Part shown: one piece after another, positions 1-13,427 of the stretch
How positions within the stretch are numbered: position 1 is the stretch's first letter
Layout of the letters: each line of letters starts with the position of its first letter
Origin: Acanthaster planci
Lineage: Eukaryota > Echinodermata > Asteroidea > Valvatida > Acanthasteridae
Length of the DNA: 60,000 nucleotides
Assembly: GCF_001949145.1 (NCBI RefSeq)
Contig: NW_019091384.1
Location: forward strand, 1,532,389 to 1,592,388
Direction of reading: 5' to 3'
The notes under the pieces: model-generated
Seen by the model: only the letters and a program-made list of their open reading frames with translations
The model's database searches: none
Told to the model about the DNA's origin: nothing
Program-made: the position numbers and the translations under genes

Positions 1-1719
1 TTGATATCAAAATAACCCAATCCGACAACCCACAACCATTAATAAAGGAGGTGTTCAAAGCAAAATGCCAAGGTGAAAAGCCTGCTGGTAATGCATTATA
101 ACAGGCACCTGAATTACCGTAACCGCTTAACCATTACTGCATGGTCTCGCTGGCACAAGAAGAGGAAAGTCCGAGTGATTGGTCGAGCTGACTCGCGTGG
201 TGTATTAGGTTATGGGGTTATGGTCTGAATCCTACTGGGTACCGTACTTTTTTCTTTTTTATTCAATTTACTGCCCAAATTTATAGCCTTAAAGTTTGAA
301 TTAATTGAGGGGAAAACGCTCACTTGACACCCATATCACATAATACAAAAATATTTCTTAGTTGTCTTCCACGTTCCAAACGTATAGGCATGTTGTTGTA
401 AAAGTATCGTTTATTCACGGCGGTGCGTAGTCGGATCGGATGCAAAGGTGGCAATGAAAGCCTAAATGAAATTATGACAAAGAGAACATAATTCTTGAGA
501 TCGAGTCCATCTCAAGTCTATCACTATTTAAATCAAAAATCAATCACAAAATTTAACTTGAACCGATGACTGGTTTGCTGTAAGCCAGTTCGGTATTTCA
601 AAAAGCCGTAGGTCTTTCGGGAACAAAGCGTGCGCTGAGCCAGCGTTTAACTGCACTATAAGGACAGACTATCACGCTCGCGAGTACCTGTTCCCGAATA
701 GGCTCGTACGAGTATGCGCTACTTGAATACCGAAACGGCTAACTGGCTTTCAGTGGACGTTTGAAGACTTCAATGCATCAGTGACAGAGAGGAATCGAAA
801 ATTTCAACAAGTTCGATGATACAGATTTTATAGAACAACAGTTTATTGCTTTTCGAGTCTTGGGGTGTGAACTTGTCAGACTGATGGTACATTACGCAGC
901 CTAATCCATGAATGCCCAAATAACCGTTTCCGGTTTGCCAAGTTTGAATATGAATGGCTATTTTCTTTCAAAATTAATGTGGTCTTTTTAAATCAAGAAA
1001 TTGCCTTAAACGTCATGGAACATCAACTCCTGTTTAAGAGTTGGAGTGGGCTTAAATTGCAGCACTGGGTTTAACCACACCAGCAAATACAACATTTCTC
1101 GTTTCTTTCTTTCTGATCTTACACAGATGTTTTTGTAGGCAGCATTTCTGGTATTGCGATATTAAATCAGGTCTCGCGGATGAAGTCGCATCCCACTTCC
1201 TCCACTTGCCGCGACCTTATTAATTTCTTGATTGAATACTCACATTCTTAACCTTGACTTTCCGAATAGTTCTGCGCATCGGGCAGCGTTGGGTAGTTTA
1301 TAAACACGGCAGGAATTGCATAGTTCACGGTCTATATACTCCCAAAAATGCGCACTGGTCAAGTGATGACATGACATGGCACGTATCCTTCGAGTGGTGC
1401 TTGTCTAACGATTTATTGACTGCGTTCCGTGCGCAATGAAAAGGCGTGGAGTCGTCGTGTCATGCAGCTGTTGACAAATCATCATATTCAGTAACAGGTC
1501 GCATTTGGAAAAGTGTTCTGTGCCCTTATTGCGTTAAATGGTACGTTTCTTTAATGTACTCGCCTTTCGTTGCGTGCTTAATCAATTTGTGACCCCCTTG
1601 AACTTGAGGATAGTATTGAATACGTTGATTTTTTTAATCAATCAGGAAATCTGTGTAAACTCAGCGACGTTGTGTAGCCGTAAATTGTCGATAATGTCAA
1701 TCTCAGCTGTATCAAAAAG
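1..1719. other. Intergenic or intronic DNA at left edge
   Basis: Apart from the foldback at 583-748 nothing stands out. Since the receptor gene reads leftward and its exon 1 ends at 2378, this stretch is probably its intron 1. I looked for a frame continuing TM4 after a plausible minus-strand acceptor and found none. Confidence 0.4.
583..748. mobile_element. Decayed foldback element
   Basis: AGCCAGTTCGGTATTTCAA (583-601) pairs with the stretch 723-748 (TTGAATACCGAA...CTGGCT) allowing a gap. Further inside, TTCGGGAAC (616-624) pairs perfectly with GTTCCCGAA (690-698). The nested pairing over about 165 bp suggests an old palindromic MITE. No target duplication is visible. Confidence 0.5.
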
Positions 1720-1921
1720 CAGTGGCGTAACGGGGGTGACATCTCTAGGCGGTGCCCGGTACCCAGGGGTGCATACATTTGTTTCCCAGGGGGACAACGA
1801 AAACCGACAAACTGCGGCTTATACATGGGTTGCATTTTAAGACTTTAAATGGAAGGGGGGCCGGCGGAAAGAGACCTCCACTGGGGACACACGCTCCCCC
1901 ATCCACGTAATTACGCCACTG
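1720..1921. mobile_element. hAT-type MITE with terminal CAGTGGCGTAA
   Basis: A 202-bp element bounded by CAGTGGCGTAA (1720-1730) and its inverted copy TTACGCCACTG (1911-1921). Terminal CAGTGGCGTA is typical of hAT elements, which make 8-bp duplications. The flanks TCAAAAAG (1712-1719) and TCAACACG (1922-1929) agree at 6 of 8 bases, as an old duplication would. The interior is G/C-tract rich and has no transposase. A 100-codon and a 65-codon frame over it are chance. Confidence 0.72.
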
Positions 1922-2377
1922 TCAACACGACTGCCATACAAAAAGATAGGCCTAGCCTATTTGAAAATGTAATCTAGGTTGCTTCCCGTTGAGATCTTCA
2001 ATCTTCATGATTACCGAAATCTTTCACTATTCTCTTAATATTGTTATCATTATCAAATAATTTCTTTTCTTTACCGTGATCTACTCTGACTTCTACTCAA
2101 AGTCACTGGTCCTAATTGACAAGAAAAAAAAAAGATTTTACCAATTTCTGTGAAAACGTCTGTCTGGAGACACGTCTACGGTTGCCTTATTTTTTCACAA
2201 GTATTGCATCGCCAGACGTTATAATTAATGTGGCAGCAACTTCGGGAGTTGGACTACAGTCAACTCACGTCCGCAAACCAGTGCCAACGTCAGTCGATAT
2301 AGGCTCGAGACACCATACACCGATTGTTGGATTGTTCTTGACTGAAATCAAACTCCCGAATTCGCAACAGTTATTAC

Positions 2378-2877
2378 CTGTCAATGGAGATGGCCACGAG
2401 AGTCCAGATGCTCGTGAAGACAAAGTAAGGCTGGACAAATCCCAGTACGGAACACAAGGCCCCGTTCAGGATGGAGGTGTCGGCATCGGCAGATAACTCT
2501 ACTAATTTCAGCGGCATGACGAAAGATGTGACGAGAAAGTCGCTGAGCGCAAGGCTGACGATGTAGAAATTGGTTGGAGTTCGCATGGATCGGTGCCGGC
2601 AGACCACAGCGATGACCATGGAGTTACCAGTCAGGCCCACCACCATGACCATGACGCTAAGAATGATCAGGATGGCGTAGACACTGGTGAGTTGGGTCAG
2701 GTCGTAATATATCCCATCGAAGAACCAGGGACTATCTGCCTGGTTCGTGCCGTTGGCCACCTCGTCCGAGTAGTTGACCGAAGCCGCCGTGCCAGCTATC
2801 AAATCGTAATCATCGATGCCACTTCGATTGATCGAAGGCCAAGAGCCCACTGTCGATGTACTCAGCATCGCCGTCAT
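2378..2877 (-). CDS. Class A GPCR, first coding exon (N-terminus to TM3), partial
   Basis: A rhodopsin-family seven-transmembrane receptor of the plasma membrane that would couple a ligand to G proteins; the ligand cannot be told from this exon. The frame opens at ATG 2877-2875 and has an in-frame TAA upstream (2907-2905); Met4 is an alternative start. Residues 1-62 form an extracellular N-terminus with sequons at N17 (NRS), N35 (NYS) and N42 (NGT). TM1 is about 64-92 with GN at 84-85, ICL1 has RTPTNF at 99-104, TM2 has LALSD at 109-113 followed by MPL, and TM3 starts near the conserved Cys142 and ends AISIDR (162-167). The Arg codon is split AG|GTAATA, a good donor, so the exon ends in DR|Y, an intron position known from many class A receptors. 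The Trp usual in extracellular loop 1, about seven residues before the TM3 Cys, is absent. TM4-TM7 are not in the window and should lie to its left. The overall look is amine- or orphan-receptor-like, but the subfamily is uncertain. Confidence 0.9.
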
Positions 2878-3702
2878 GATTTTAGTTTTTGAAAAGGCCC
2901 AAGCTTAAAGAAAACTGACTCCCAAACTAATATCTACTGACATTAAAAGTCAACAGCTTCCCTTAGGAACTCGGATCTATAAAATTCCATGAACAAACTT
3001 TGAGCGTAGTCGTCACTAATTGAGCTCATGCATCTACTGCGCGACAAGTACTCCCGATGGTATCTGCCATAAAAGAGAAAAAAGAACGGGTTGAGTGACT
3101 TCAATGCATATTTGCATGCTGTCTTATTTCAATGCAGAGTGAGTGAATCGAATTACAAACACCAATGAAGACGACGGCGAGATCCCGTGGGTATTCGCGA
3201 GAATTACGGGATTCAGCGGGGACTGGTACACGTATTTGATGAATAGCTTGTGTCCGTGTGTGTATTCGAAAAAAAGGCAAATTTCAAAGTGGAAATAACC
3301 AGTGGGGAACAGGGGATACAAATGATATTTCATCTGGATTTGTACTGCTTACATTTTCAATGTCCAAGACAATTTACTGGTTGAGGAGTGGATGAAGTTA
3401 TCATTGTCCTTATGAATTACAGGACGAGTACGGTCTCAGTGGCAGATCAACTCGAGTTATCGATAATCGAAAATTAGAATAAAAGTTTGCTTGATAGTAT
3501 CCGTCACTGACAATCATTTTCACTGCTATTAGCAGATAGGCTTTTAAAGATTCAAGTGACCGGCATATCTATTGTCGTTATTGTGCGTTCGTATCACCAC
3601 AGTGGACGCAGCCAATGCCAATAGCGTGCACAACTCTACTGATTGGTGTCGACAAAGGGTAGGCATGGTGGCGCTTTTTCCCCGCAAAAAATGGACGAGT
3701 TA

Positions 3703-3756
3703 CAAAGGGAGGGGGTAAAAAAGAAAAAGAAGTGACAAAGAAAGGGAAAAAATGGG
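3703..3756 (+). repeat. Polypurine tract
   Basis: About 54 bases almost wholly A/G on the plus strand, including GGGAGGGGG and AAAGAAAAAGAAG. Long purine runs can form triplex DNA; no other role is visible. The minus-strand frame over it (Phe/Ser-rich) is an artefact. Confidence 0.7.
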
Positions 3757-6700
3757 ACCAAAGTTACCAACATGCTTGAAAACACCTCGGACCCCTTCCC
3801 TTTCCCAAGTTTCCCCAAGGATAAGCTTGTTCTTATGAGTAAGGTAATACGAATGTACAATGTCTTTGTCTTACGCTAAGTTAAAAATGTCCTGCTTACT
3901 CTTGTTGACTAACTCCAAAAGAAACAGGGCAGATTCCAGCACCCCTCCAGACATTTTGTTTTTGATATCGCAGCACTGCATTTTTTCCAAGAGAGGAGCC
4001 TTTAAAAGCTTTTAACAACTCTTTGCTTTGCTGTCATTTTGACACCGACAAACGTACAGTTCTCGCGTAGTTCTAGTTTTTCTATGACAGGTCAACCAAA
4101 AGTGTGTACTTATCCACTGCCGTACTCGATGCACGCGCATTGCGGATTGCATGCGGAGAGGAATAGGCCTTTTTGAGTTAAATTTGAATAAAATCTGGTA
4201 CACTGATTTATCTGATTTCACATAAACATAACAATTTGAATTCCCCAGACTAAAGGTAGTATTGCTATACCTTGTGATTCATGGCAAGCTTTTGCATAGC
4301 GATGACCATCTCTGGAATGGACTTCCACTGTGTCTTTCCATTGAAAACAGCGTATTGGGTCAAGGTGTCTCTTAATATAACTGAGCAAAAGTTTACCCCG
4401 AACACGAAGAATAATATTTACGTGAATTTAAAGAACTCAGTGTACGAGATTTTATTCAATCTTAACCCGCAAAATGCCTATTACTTCTTTGTCGGAGGTA
4501 GTAAAGCTCTTGTTCACGCATAAATGAAGCTCATGCCGCACCGGCGCACGCCCGCCGCGCACACCGGCTTGTGTGAGTACGCAACTGCACCTGCTTACGA
4601 CGCCCTTTAACAGTTAGTGTGTAGAGGGCGAAGAGTGACCACACCAGGCTAAAGTCTATGGCAATGGCCCTCAGAGTTTAAACACATTTTCTGATTAATT
4701 ACATCGAATTGTGTTCAGGAATGTATTTAAAAGCTAAGTGGGTTTTACAAAATTAAAATATTCTACTATACGGAAAAGCATTTAGTATTTGAAAACCTTC
4801 CGAAAAATATTTTCAATTAAATATCTAAACATGTCGTGGGTTAAAAGTGTTAAAAAGTGGGTACAAGAAAGTGTTTGAAAACGTGTTTAAACTTTAAGTA
4901 TTTTCACAGGGTACTTGATCTTGATATTTATTAATCATTGTTAATAACATTGATACAACCAAATAACCTCATTTTACGAATAAGGAGTCAGGTTAATTAT
5001 TTTTTAACTTAATGGAGATCGATCAATGAAAACTGAAGTAGGACCACATGCTTCATGTAAGACTATGCAATGTGCTAACCTCAGTTTTTGCACTTTTGTG
5101 AGGTCGTGTCTTTATGTTGACATAGCCATGTACATGTACATACATTTATTCTTCTAATGGCTTCCTCCATTCATCATCGCGTACTACTAAGTAAACACAA
5201 GTGGCCGAATGCATTCACATAATGACACCGATTTGGAAGAATGTGGCTGGGAATAACAAGTGTATTTGTGACTAGTGCTTGAATTCGTCCGCCCTTAATT
5301 CAAAACGAAAAAAGGTTAACATCTGTATGGCGTAAAAACTTTGTCTTGTGGCAATTTCTGATATCATGAGCCTATAGGACAATCCCTCCAAATATGGGCT
5401 GTTTTTATTTTACAAGCATTGAAAAGAAATAATGGCAGAGTATACATGCATTATTGTTTCATCGCGCGGTCGATTTCGAAACATTTCAACCGTTAATGTA
5501 CAGTGTTTACTCGGAAACAATATACTGCACTTAATTCGTTTTTTTTCTCTTGGAATATTGTTCTAGAGTAATTACTTGTTGATGCTGTCATCGCTGATTT
5601 ATCACTTTGGCTGCTCAGCACACAGCGCTAGTAAGAGATAGACCTACACAATATGTTCTGTTGACAAAGAAAAGAATTGAAACTATTTGAAGGCTGCAGC
5701 GTCGGTGTACTCGGGGAACACGCGAACAGCTGTAACAATGTATTGATTAGAAGCGTGTATTTACAAGTTGGTGTGCAACTAAAAATCTACTCATACAGTT
5801 GAACCTATCATAGCGACATGCTGCTCATTGTAATATGGTGCAGCAAAAATGGCATTTGACCGCTGAACGGTAGAATATCTAATAATCTGATTAACACGCA
5901 GTTGTCATTTGACAAAAGTGTAAGGAATGTTAAACATAAGTGCATAGGCCGAATGTCTTCAGGATGTCGATCAGTAGCATTGGTAGTCATTAAAAATTGC
6001 TAGATTTCGCAAAGACACAACGCTGATCAAAAATTTTGGGCATATCGCAGGAAAATTTTCGTACATGAATAGAAGCTCAACCTTGTGTAATACCTGTTCC
6101 CATATACGCATCGCAAAACTATGCCCGCCGCGCTATAGGCAAATTGTCCTTTATTAATTGCCTATTAAAAATCTGGTACACGCTAATAACAGTATCATTT
6201 TTGTACTTAATCTATAATTCATGCACGCAACCGGTCTCAAGAGTCAGATTTATTTGAAGAGTGATGTTACAAAAGAGTAACACAAATAGTATTTCGACGA
6301 TACTTTGCAAGTCGTTGAAGTTGACCTAATGCTGATTATAGCTGCTTATAATCTTTTTGGTACAATAGCCATTTGTTAATAGGTCGCTAGTGAAGATGGT
6401 ACTCTTCCCTGCCTTCAGTGTGTGAATGGCCTCTCTCGTGTGTGTTTTTATAGACTGTATTCTTCTGTCGGCCATCATGAATTGAAAGTGAGATAGAACT
6501 TTTCAAGCGACAATATAAAAGTCCAGTAAAAAATCATGCCAATTTTTGTTGAGAATAATTTAAACTTTGTGACAAATTATACCCACGTTAAAAAACGAAA
6601 GTGAGGTTTGGAACCCCAAATAGTCTGGCAGTATCCCATTTAACAGATTAAATTGAATATGATAGTTTCGGGGGAACAAGATAAAAAAATCTCGTTCCTT

Positions 6701-9700
6701 GTGATTAAGGTCAATTACCCTGAAGACAGGGAAGTGTAAGAGACAGCTGATGATGTTTGGCTGATTTTTCTTTAAAGACAAATACCAACACTATTTACAA
6801 GGCCTTTAAAAGTCATACTGTCTTCGCTGTATTCGCAACAAATACACCTTGTGCGCACTTCTTGGCGGGCACACTGCGCAGAGTGCGCATCAGGCATTTA
6901 CATCAATTTTAAGGTGTCAGGGCAGTAAATTTGCCCGAAATTGCTTCCGCCATTCTTAATCACGTTTTCCATTTCCTCAATTTCTCTCCAATCAAGGGAT
7001 TTTGCGGCCCGCAATACTTGAGGGTTTCTAAATCGGAATGGGTCAACACCACACCAGACTGCGATCTTGCAACTCTAATCGGCCAATTTAAATGAAGCGA
7101 GTTCCTCATTATTGATCTATTTGCAGTGAGTTGGAGGGATCATTTTTCAAAATGACGACAGGAATCTGGACTACCTTTACTTGTGGTTATCTTTGCAGGG
7201 AGGTTTCACCAAAAGTGACCGGATTACCTCTTCCCTCCCGAAAATCTACAGAAATCTACAATTTGGATAGTCGCATTTTCCTGCCTTTGTTAATCACGTT
7301 GGAACAACGTCGTGTGCCCACTGAAAATGATCCTCAATACAAAGATCGGCCAATCCTCCACCAAATAGTCCCCCTTTCCCCTTATTGGTCAAAATAATGC
7401 AAATGTGGTTTCCATGGATTTAGGGCGTTTACATTCATATGTTTTTGGGGACAATCTAAGAATTAACTGAGGGTAAAACAAACATCAAATCTTCACTTCA
7501 TTCACAATTTCCCAGGTAATTTAATCACTTTCTTTTTTCAAAGCGTCCTGTCGTATAGGGTGATAAAGGCAATCATTTCAATGTCTAAAACCGCAACCAA
7601 CAATGCATCAAGTGGCATGAAATGATGAATTTTTGGGCCAAGTTCGGCCATAACAGTTTTATTCGTTTCGACACACCAGGTGTGCAGATTGATATTGCTG
7701 GATTAATGGTAATGCGTCACTGAGCCCGCAGTGCATGGTCTATTTTACAAAGATTTGACCTTGCGGATGCAGTCAGACCTATCCAAATAAACTTAAAAGC
7801 TGCCACGCGGTTAAAACCAAAAAAATTCTATATATAAATGTGCGAAAATTGTTTATTCCGAATTCTCAGCCAGAATACTTTATAGGTAGTGGACGATGAC
7901 GTGACTCAGTGGAACTTGGGGTGCATGGTTGGATGGTGTTTATACCACCCTCTATTTTATTGTAACTGGACAGCTTGGACAAATCGAAAAGGTACACGTA
8001 ATATGGCTTTAATCACTGCCGGCAGAACTTGTGACAGTCTTTTCTAAGAAGCAATTTCTTGAGGGACGTCCACTAGACACAGCGGGAGGGGAATGAATTC
8101 TGAAAGCTTAGGAAAGCCATTGTGTCCACTGAACAGGAACAGCATCCATGACAAATTCTAGTCACATGGCGTTCCCTTTTTTTTCCTTATTTTATTATGC
8201 ACAGACGATGTGCCCTATGACGTTCTGCCCAAGAGAATGCGCACGCATACCGCCGGCCTTAACTCGCCTGCCTGTGTCGAAAAATGTCGATTCATAATAT
8301 TGTATGTATCGATATTACCGGTGAAAACTTACAGTTTGTTTGCATTTCTAATAGAAAGTCGGTGCCCCTTGACCAAAACATACGATTTTGGTACACACTT
8401 TGCACATGCAAGGTCTATATTTAGAAAATTCTTGGGGAGGTTTGGTCTTGAAGAAGCCAGCTACAGTGTTACGGTCGTTCCTTTCATTTAATTCACACAT
8501 TCACTTTTAAACCTTTCCATCCAGCCTAAACTCTCCTTTCATTTTTATATTGCCGAAAGTGCTGCTATAGAGGGTTTGCATGGCTGCCATCTTGCAGGCC
8601 AGAGCTTTTGCTAAACAGGGCATGCACAAAGGAGGTTTCCCTGTGGAACAAAATAACTGCCCTGTAACATGGCTACCACGAAAAGTCAATTGAGGTCCTT
8701 GAAGACAGAATATTTAAACAGACTAGAAATTCGTTATACGAAACAGAAATGAGTGCTTCTTTAAATCAGATTCAATCGAAATACTTCTCTAGAAGGATTA
8801 CCTTTTTGAAATACTCAGACTATCACTGTATTGTGGCATTTTCCACGACTTGCGAGATTTATGCAACTGTCTTTATAGTTATGTTTATAATTTAGACATT
8901 TTATTATATAGTGTTACATTAAACTGAATTTGACAAACGAGAAACACGTATAAGCTACTGCACGGATGCATTTATAAGTTTAATATGGTTATCTTTCCCA
9001 ATTTAGTCAGAAATGATTATGAACGTTTTCAATCGTTACGGACTTACACAAAGAGCGATCGAAGCGAAGCGGGCTGGAACGGGCTGTGTGTGCTTTCCCG
9101 GTCTCTCAATACCCGATCGATGCACAAGATCCCGGGAAAAATGGTACCCGGAACAAGTGTTGTGTGACAAATAAAATCTTGTCAAAATTCGCCCCAGTGA
9201 GGTTCACTTTTTCTCCACGTTTCATGTTCGCATGGGCCAAATGGGTTGCGTAAACACCAATCACGCTGTCATAAGGTTGCTGGTGGGTTACAGCCTCGGC
9301 CAAGGGTGTTTATATAAATCCCCTGGATGTTTCTAGATCAGGCCAGCCATGTCTGCGATAGCTTTATTCTGTATCGGTAATATCTAATGGCAAACCGTTA
9401 AGTACTCACTGTGTGTCGCATGGATCGATACCCTGACACCTGATACTCATGCTTATGTCACGTTCGGTACATATAACCCGCAGCCTCTGCAGGGGAATTG
9501 TTTTTTAAACCAGCCCAACCGTCCATGTGGGCAGTATTTCCACGCATGTACAGTACATGGCTTACACCATACGCCCAACGAACACCGTCCAACCCGACTG
9601 GCAGACAAGAATACGAACCGGTGTAGTGTTTCCAATAACCATACTTTCCTTATGTCATTCATACCGGTAGAGTTTGTTTGATTTGGTATTAAGGAAGATT

Positions 9701-10474
9701 GGGTTCCAGCCGAAAGATGTGTATTTGAACAGGGCACATTTCTGGTCTTGCGGATCGGGAACGGATCGATATGCAGTGTAGTCATTATGTCTTTAGGGTT
9801 TGGATTTTGAGCCAGCCAAAAGGCCGAAGGGCGTGGCATTCGTCTGATGTAAAAAGGGCGCAACCTTTAAAAGCACATGCCGGATGAAATAAAGTCTAGT
9901 TCCAATGGTAACGAAGGCCGAAAGCTTCAACGAAAAATTCCGGTCGATCATGCAGCCCTATGATGGAGTGTCAGCAAGTTGGATCATCATTCGACTTGTC
10001 GCCGCGAGTTTAGGAGAATACGCACATTGTCGTGCGTGGTGCATACACTGTCACAAATTGTCATCTGTCTATTTTCGAATGGCAAATAAATCCCTGAATG
10101 AAATAAATCAAAGTGAAGTATCATTTCTACTTCATGCTACTGTGTGTGGTTTAACTGACGTCCAAATGCGCATCTTGTGAGTTTGTTTGGTGTGCATGTG
10201 TCGACCATTTATAAAGATATCAGTTTTTGCACTACAATTTTAGAACTGCCAAAACATAATGTTGCATAACTTGAAACGTGCGTGAGTCCAGGAATTGCCT
10301 CTCCCGACAGCAGTCGTTTCAGTCCAAAATATCAAGTGTATATGGCAGCCGTCAGGCCTCCCACTAAATGAAACTAGGCTTTCGTCATTGCCCACTGCTA
10401 GTGCAGCTTGACCAGTGACCAGTTAGGGACACTAAATCCGCTGTGAAGGCAAGGTCGGATTCATTGTCTTTTTT

Positions 10475-10484
10475 GGGGGGGGGG
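10475..10484 (+). repeat. G10 homopolymer
   Basis: Ten G in a row after a T-run. Its length may be unreliable in the assembly. Confidence 0.8.
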
Positions 10485-10828
10485 TTTCTACATGTAATCT
10501 TCTTTTTCCTTTTCTGTAGGGCGAAGCTAAATTTGAGGTAATATTTTACACACTTGGGGAACGAAGGGACAAAAAGAGCGCCTTTTTCACTTTATCGCCG
10601 CGGATCCGCCAGTGTGTTAAGGGGTGGCAAGTATTCCACAAACCTCCCGTGAAATCTCTGAACAAAAGAGGCCAGTTATCGGAACACAAGGATTACGAAG
10701 AAGGAAAGGGTCAATGAAAAGCTGTCCCCACATCGTCAGTGCCTCAATCGCAGCTCCTTTGATGTTACAATGAATCTCAAACAATGTCTAATCTCCAGCT
10801 CCGTTTGGAGTTGGTTCTAGTTTATTTA

Positions 10829-10850
10829 CAAAACAAACAAACAAACAAAA
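10829..10850 (+). repeat. (AAAC)n microsatellite
   Basis: About five AAAC/AAACA units. Confidence 0.85.
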
Positions 10851-13249
10851 CGGGATACGAATTGCGAACTGCAATTGTGAGTAGCAAGGCCTAAAATTGT
10901 TAAATTATACCTATGTTAAAGCAAAACCGCTCGAGTTTTTCTATCCAGAAGAGGACATTATAGCACGCATCGGGTTGCTTGGTTCGTCCTCATAGCGGTT
11001 CATAAACTTCGAATTTTTGCGCGCTAAACAGTCTTCAGTTTGCTCTCGGCGGTTGCGCAAGACAACTGCAAATCGAGCATAAAAGCCAAATATTAGCACA
11101 AACAGAGCGGTGCGTGCGATATCATGTTCAAAGATCACAGAATTTACACTAAAGGCAGATACAGCTTTCTGGCATGGAGGTCTCCTATGAATTAAGGGGG
11201 TGCTCTGCCAAAGAAACAACCCAATCAGCATGCAGCCTTTGATAGAACATATTGAAATCCCTGACTTCCTCTTACATCCCAAGGCAATTCGACAAAAATT
11301 AAGGAACTCCAGAATTATTCCCATTTCATGTTGTCGGTATACAGAGCTTATACTTGTATCGCAACATTAGTGAGCGGCTTAACGGGGAAAGAGGTACAAC
11401 CCCGCACATCTACTTCCCAAAACCGACACCGACAGGTTGACTTTTGAAATAGCTTGAATGTAGGAAACTGTCGATGAACATGAAGTCTGCAATGCATCTC
11501 TAAAAGGTCCGGATGAATAAACTGTTCTCTTCGGGTTAAAAACCTTAACCTAGCCTCAATTTTCCTTGCAACATTGCGCTTTTGAAAGCTGCCCTTTAGA
11601 CTCGGAGGGTATTCGGTACAGGCGTACAGGTCCGAGACACTTTTATAACAAGCGCGTCCCCGATTGTCTAATTCGTCGTGGCGTCGTCTGCAAACCTGCT
11701 GGATAATAACAGATCTTGAATACGTTGATAGATTTATATTGATAAATTGATGGGGAGAGCGTTTTTATCAAACTTATTATGTCACGGTATTGTCATTAAT
11801 TTTGTGTCGTTTGGTTTTGGGTCTTTTCGTTTTGTGTTTTGTTTACTTTTTTAAATTTCATTTTGTTTATTTTGTGCCATACTGACGTACTCATATGGAA
11901 GAAACACTGCGGCGATTTTGAGCCCTCATGGAAAATTAGGGCCTACGTAAAGATGTTTAACCCACTTCATCTGTGTCATAAAGACTGCGCATTCTACTAC
12001 GTATTTAGCAGTGACACGATGAAGACTGCCATTAAAACAATAAGTATAAGAATAAAGGCATAACAAAACATAGTTAGGTCCTCCGACTGAAAACAATCCT
12101 GCCTCAGATAAAAAAACAGTTAAGACTTTGGCAAACGTGCATCATTTTGTATCATAAAAAACCACACTAATTATCACGGGTCACTGGGGACGGTATGCTT
12201 GAACGAGTTTGTCTTCTCTTTTGCTACGAACCAAGACCAGTAATGATAAGAACTAATGGGTTTATCTCGGGTTCACTTTATTGCTTTAAAAGAAACGAAG
12301 ACAAAACTTTAAAAAAAAAAAAAGGTAATTGGATACTCAACATTTTGAAGAGCTTCGCGGTGTGATCAAAGAAGCATTAATTTATATCGTAGCAACGTGG
12401 TACCCGCCTTCCGATAGTTTCCAAGGCATGTTTTGGAGTATTCCCTCATTTAGATGAATGTGAAATGAGCACTTTGCCACATCAATCATGGCTTGTATCG
12501 TCATTGGATCGAAATGGGCATGCTGCAATCCCTTTCAATGGTGACCTCCGAGGCAATCAAGTGCCTGTATAGTTGTATGCAGTACCAATTAGCCAGAAAT
12601 ACAACCGTACACATTTAAGCAAGACCGTGAACACGGTACTCAATATTGAACATGCCTGTCACATACCCCAATCAGTCATCTTTTCCCGCCAATTTGTCAT
12701 ACGAATTTTAATACCTAAGGTATTTATTTGTGACGGAGGGACGAGAACCATTCAAAGGAAATGAAAATCACTCTCCAACAACGTAGCCAGTAACCTGCCT
12801 GTTGGAAAACAGAGGAAGGACGGTTAGGAGAACCTTTTGATCCGCCCCTCCGAATATCTGTTGTCTCTCAGTGATTTCACTCCGTTTGAATCGGTCAAGA
12901 AATTTTCTTTCCGGAATCAAGAAGCGAACATCTAACACAAAGTTTGGTAACGCACTAGAGGGCTACCTTTATAAAAACTTCCAAATTTCATGGAGAAAGC
13001 TTGTTAGAACACTAGTGGCTTCAAGGATGCAAACCTTAATTAACCTGCACCTCACTTTTTTCTTAACTTAATGCAAAATGAAATTACTCGCGGCCTTTCT
13101 AAATATTACGAGTCCAAAATGATCCTCAAAATCCTTCTCTTTGAAATTTAGGCCGTTACCAAAACAACCAAAACAGCTTCCTTGGCTACAGCTACTTCTG
13201 TTGCCGGCGCATCTCCGTGTTTTTCCTATAGAGCTAAGACCTAGACCTA

Positions 13250-13427
13250 CAATCCTGGCCAAATCTGGCTGGACCCCCAACCCCGGGCCCCCTTTTCAAT
13301 GTTGGATTTCAGCGCACGGTCTGCGATCCAGCTCGAGATGACAACATTGACCGGGGGCCTGGGGGACCTGGGAAGGGTAACTTATAGTGTGTCTATTGAT
13401 ATGTCCCAACCATTTTGGCCAGGATTG
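13250..13427. mobile_element. Tc1/mariner-type MITE, copy A
   Basis: The ends CAATCCTGGCCAAA (13250-13263) and TTTGGCCAGGATTG (13414-13427) are perfect inverted repeats directly flanked by TA on both sides (13248-13249 and 13428-13429), as in Tc1/mariner insertions. The interior also folds partly: a segment near 13297 complements CAACATTGA near 13342. The right half shares CCTGGGAAGGGT, TGTCCCA and ATTTTGGCCAGGATTG, in that order, with the copy at 15935-16073. No coding capacity. Confidence 0.75.

Larger units (their letters stand above)
2908..13249. other. 10.3 kb with no recognisable gene
   Basis: The first few hundred bases should hold the promoter and 5' UTR of the minus-strand receptor; no clear TATA box is seen. 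Open frames reach 136 codons (9453-9863, minus) but none shows a domain, membrane segment pattern or splice-bounded exon. Local features are the polypurine tract (3703-3756), a CpG-rich patch (4535-4575), a TTATCGATAA palindrome (3457-3466), G10 (10475) and (AAAC)n (10829). Confidence 0.5.

Noticed and set aside
9453-9863. 136-codon minus-strand open frame
   Set aside because: No domain, signal peptide or membrane pattern, no recognised similarity, and no splice signals that make it part of a gene; its length is within chance for a 60 kb window.
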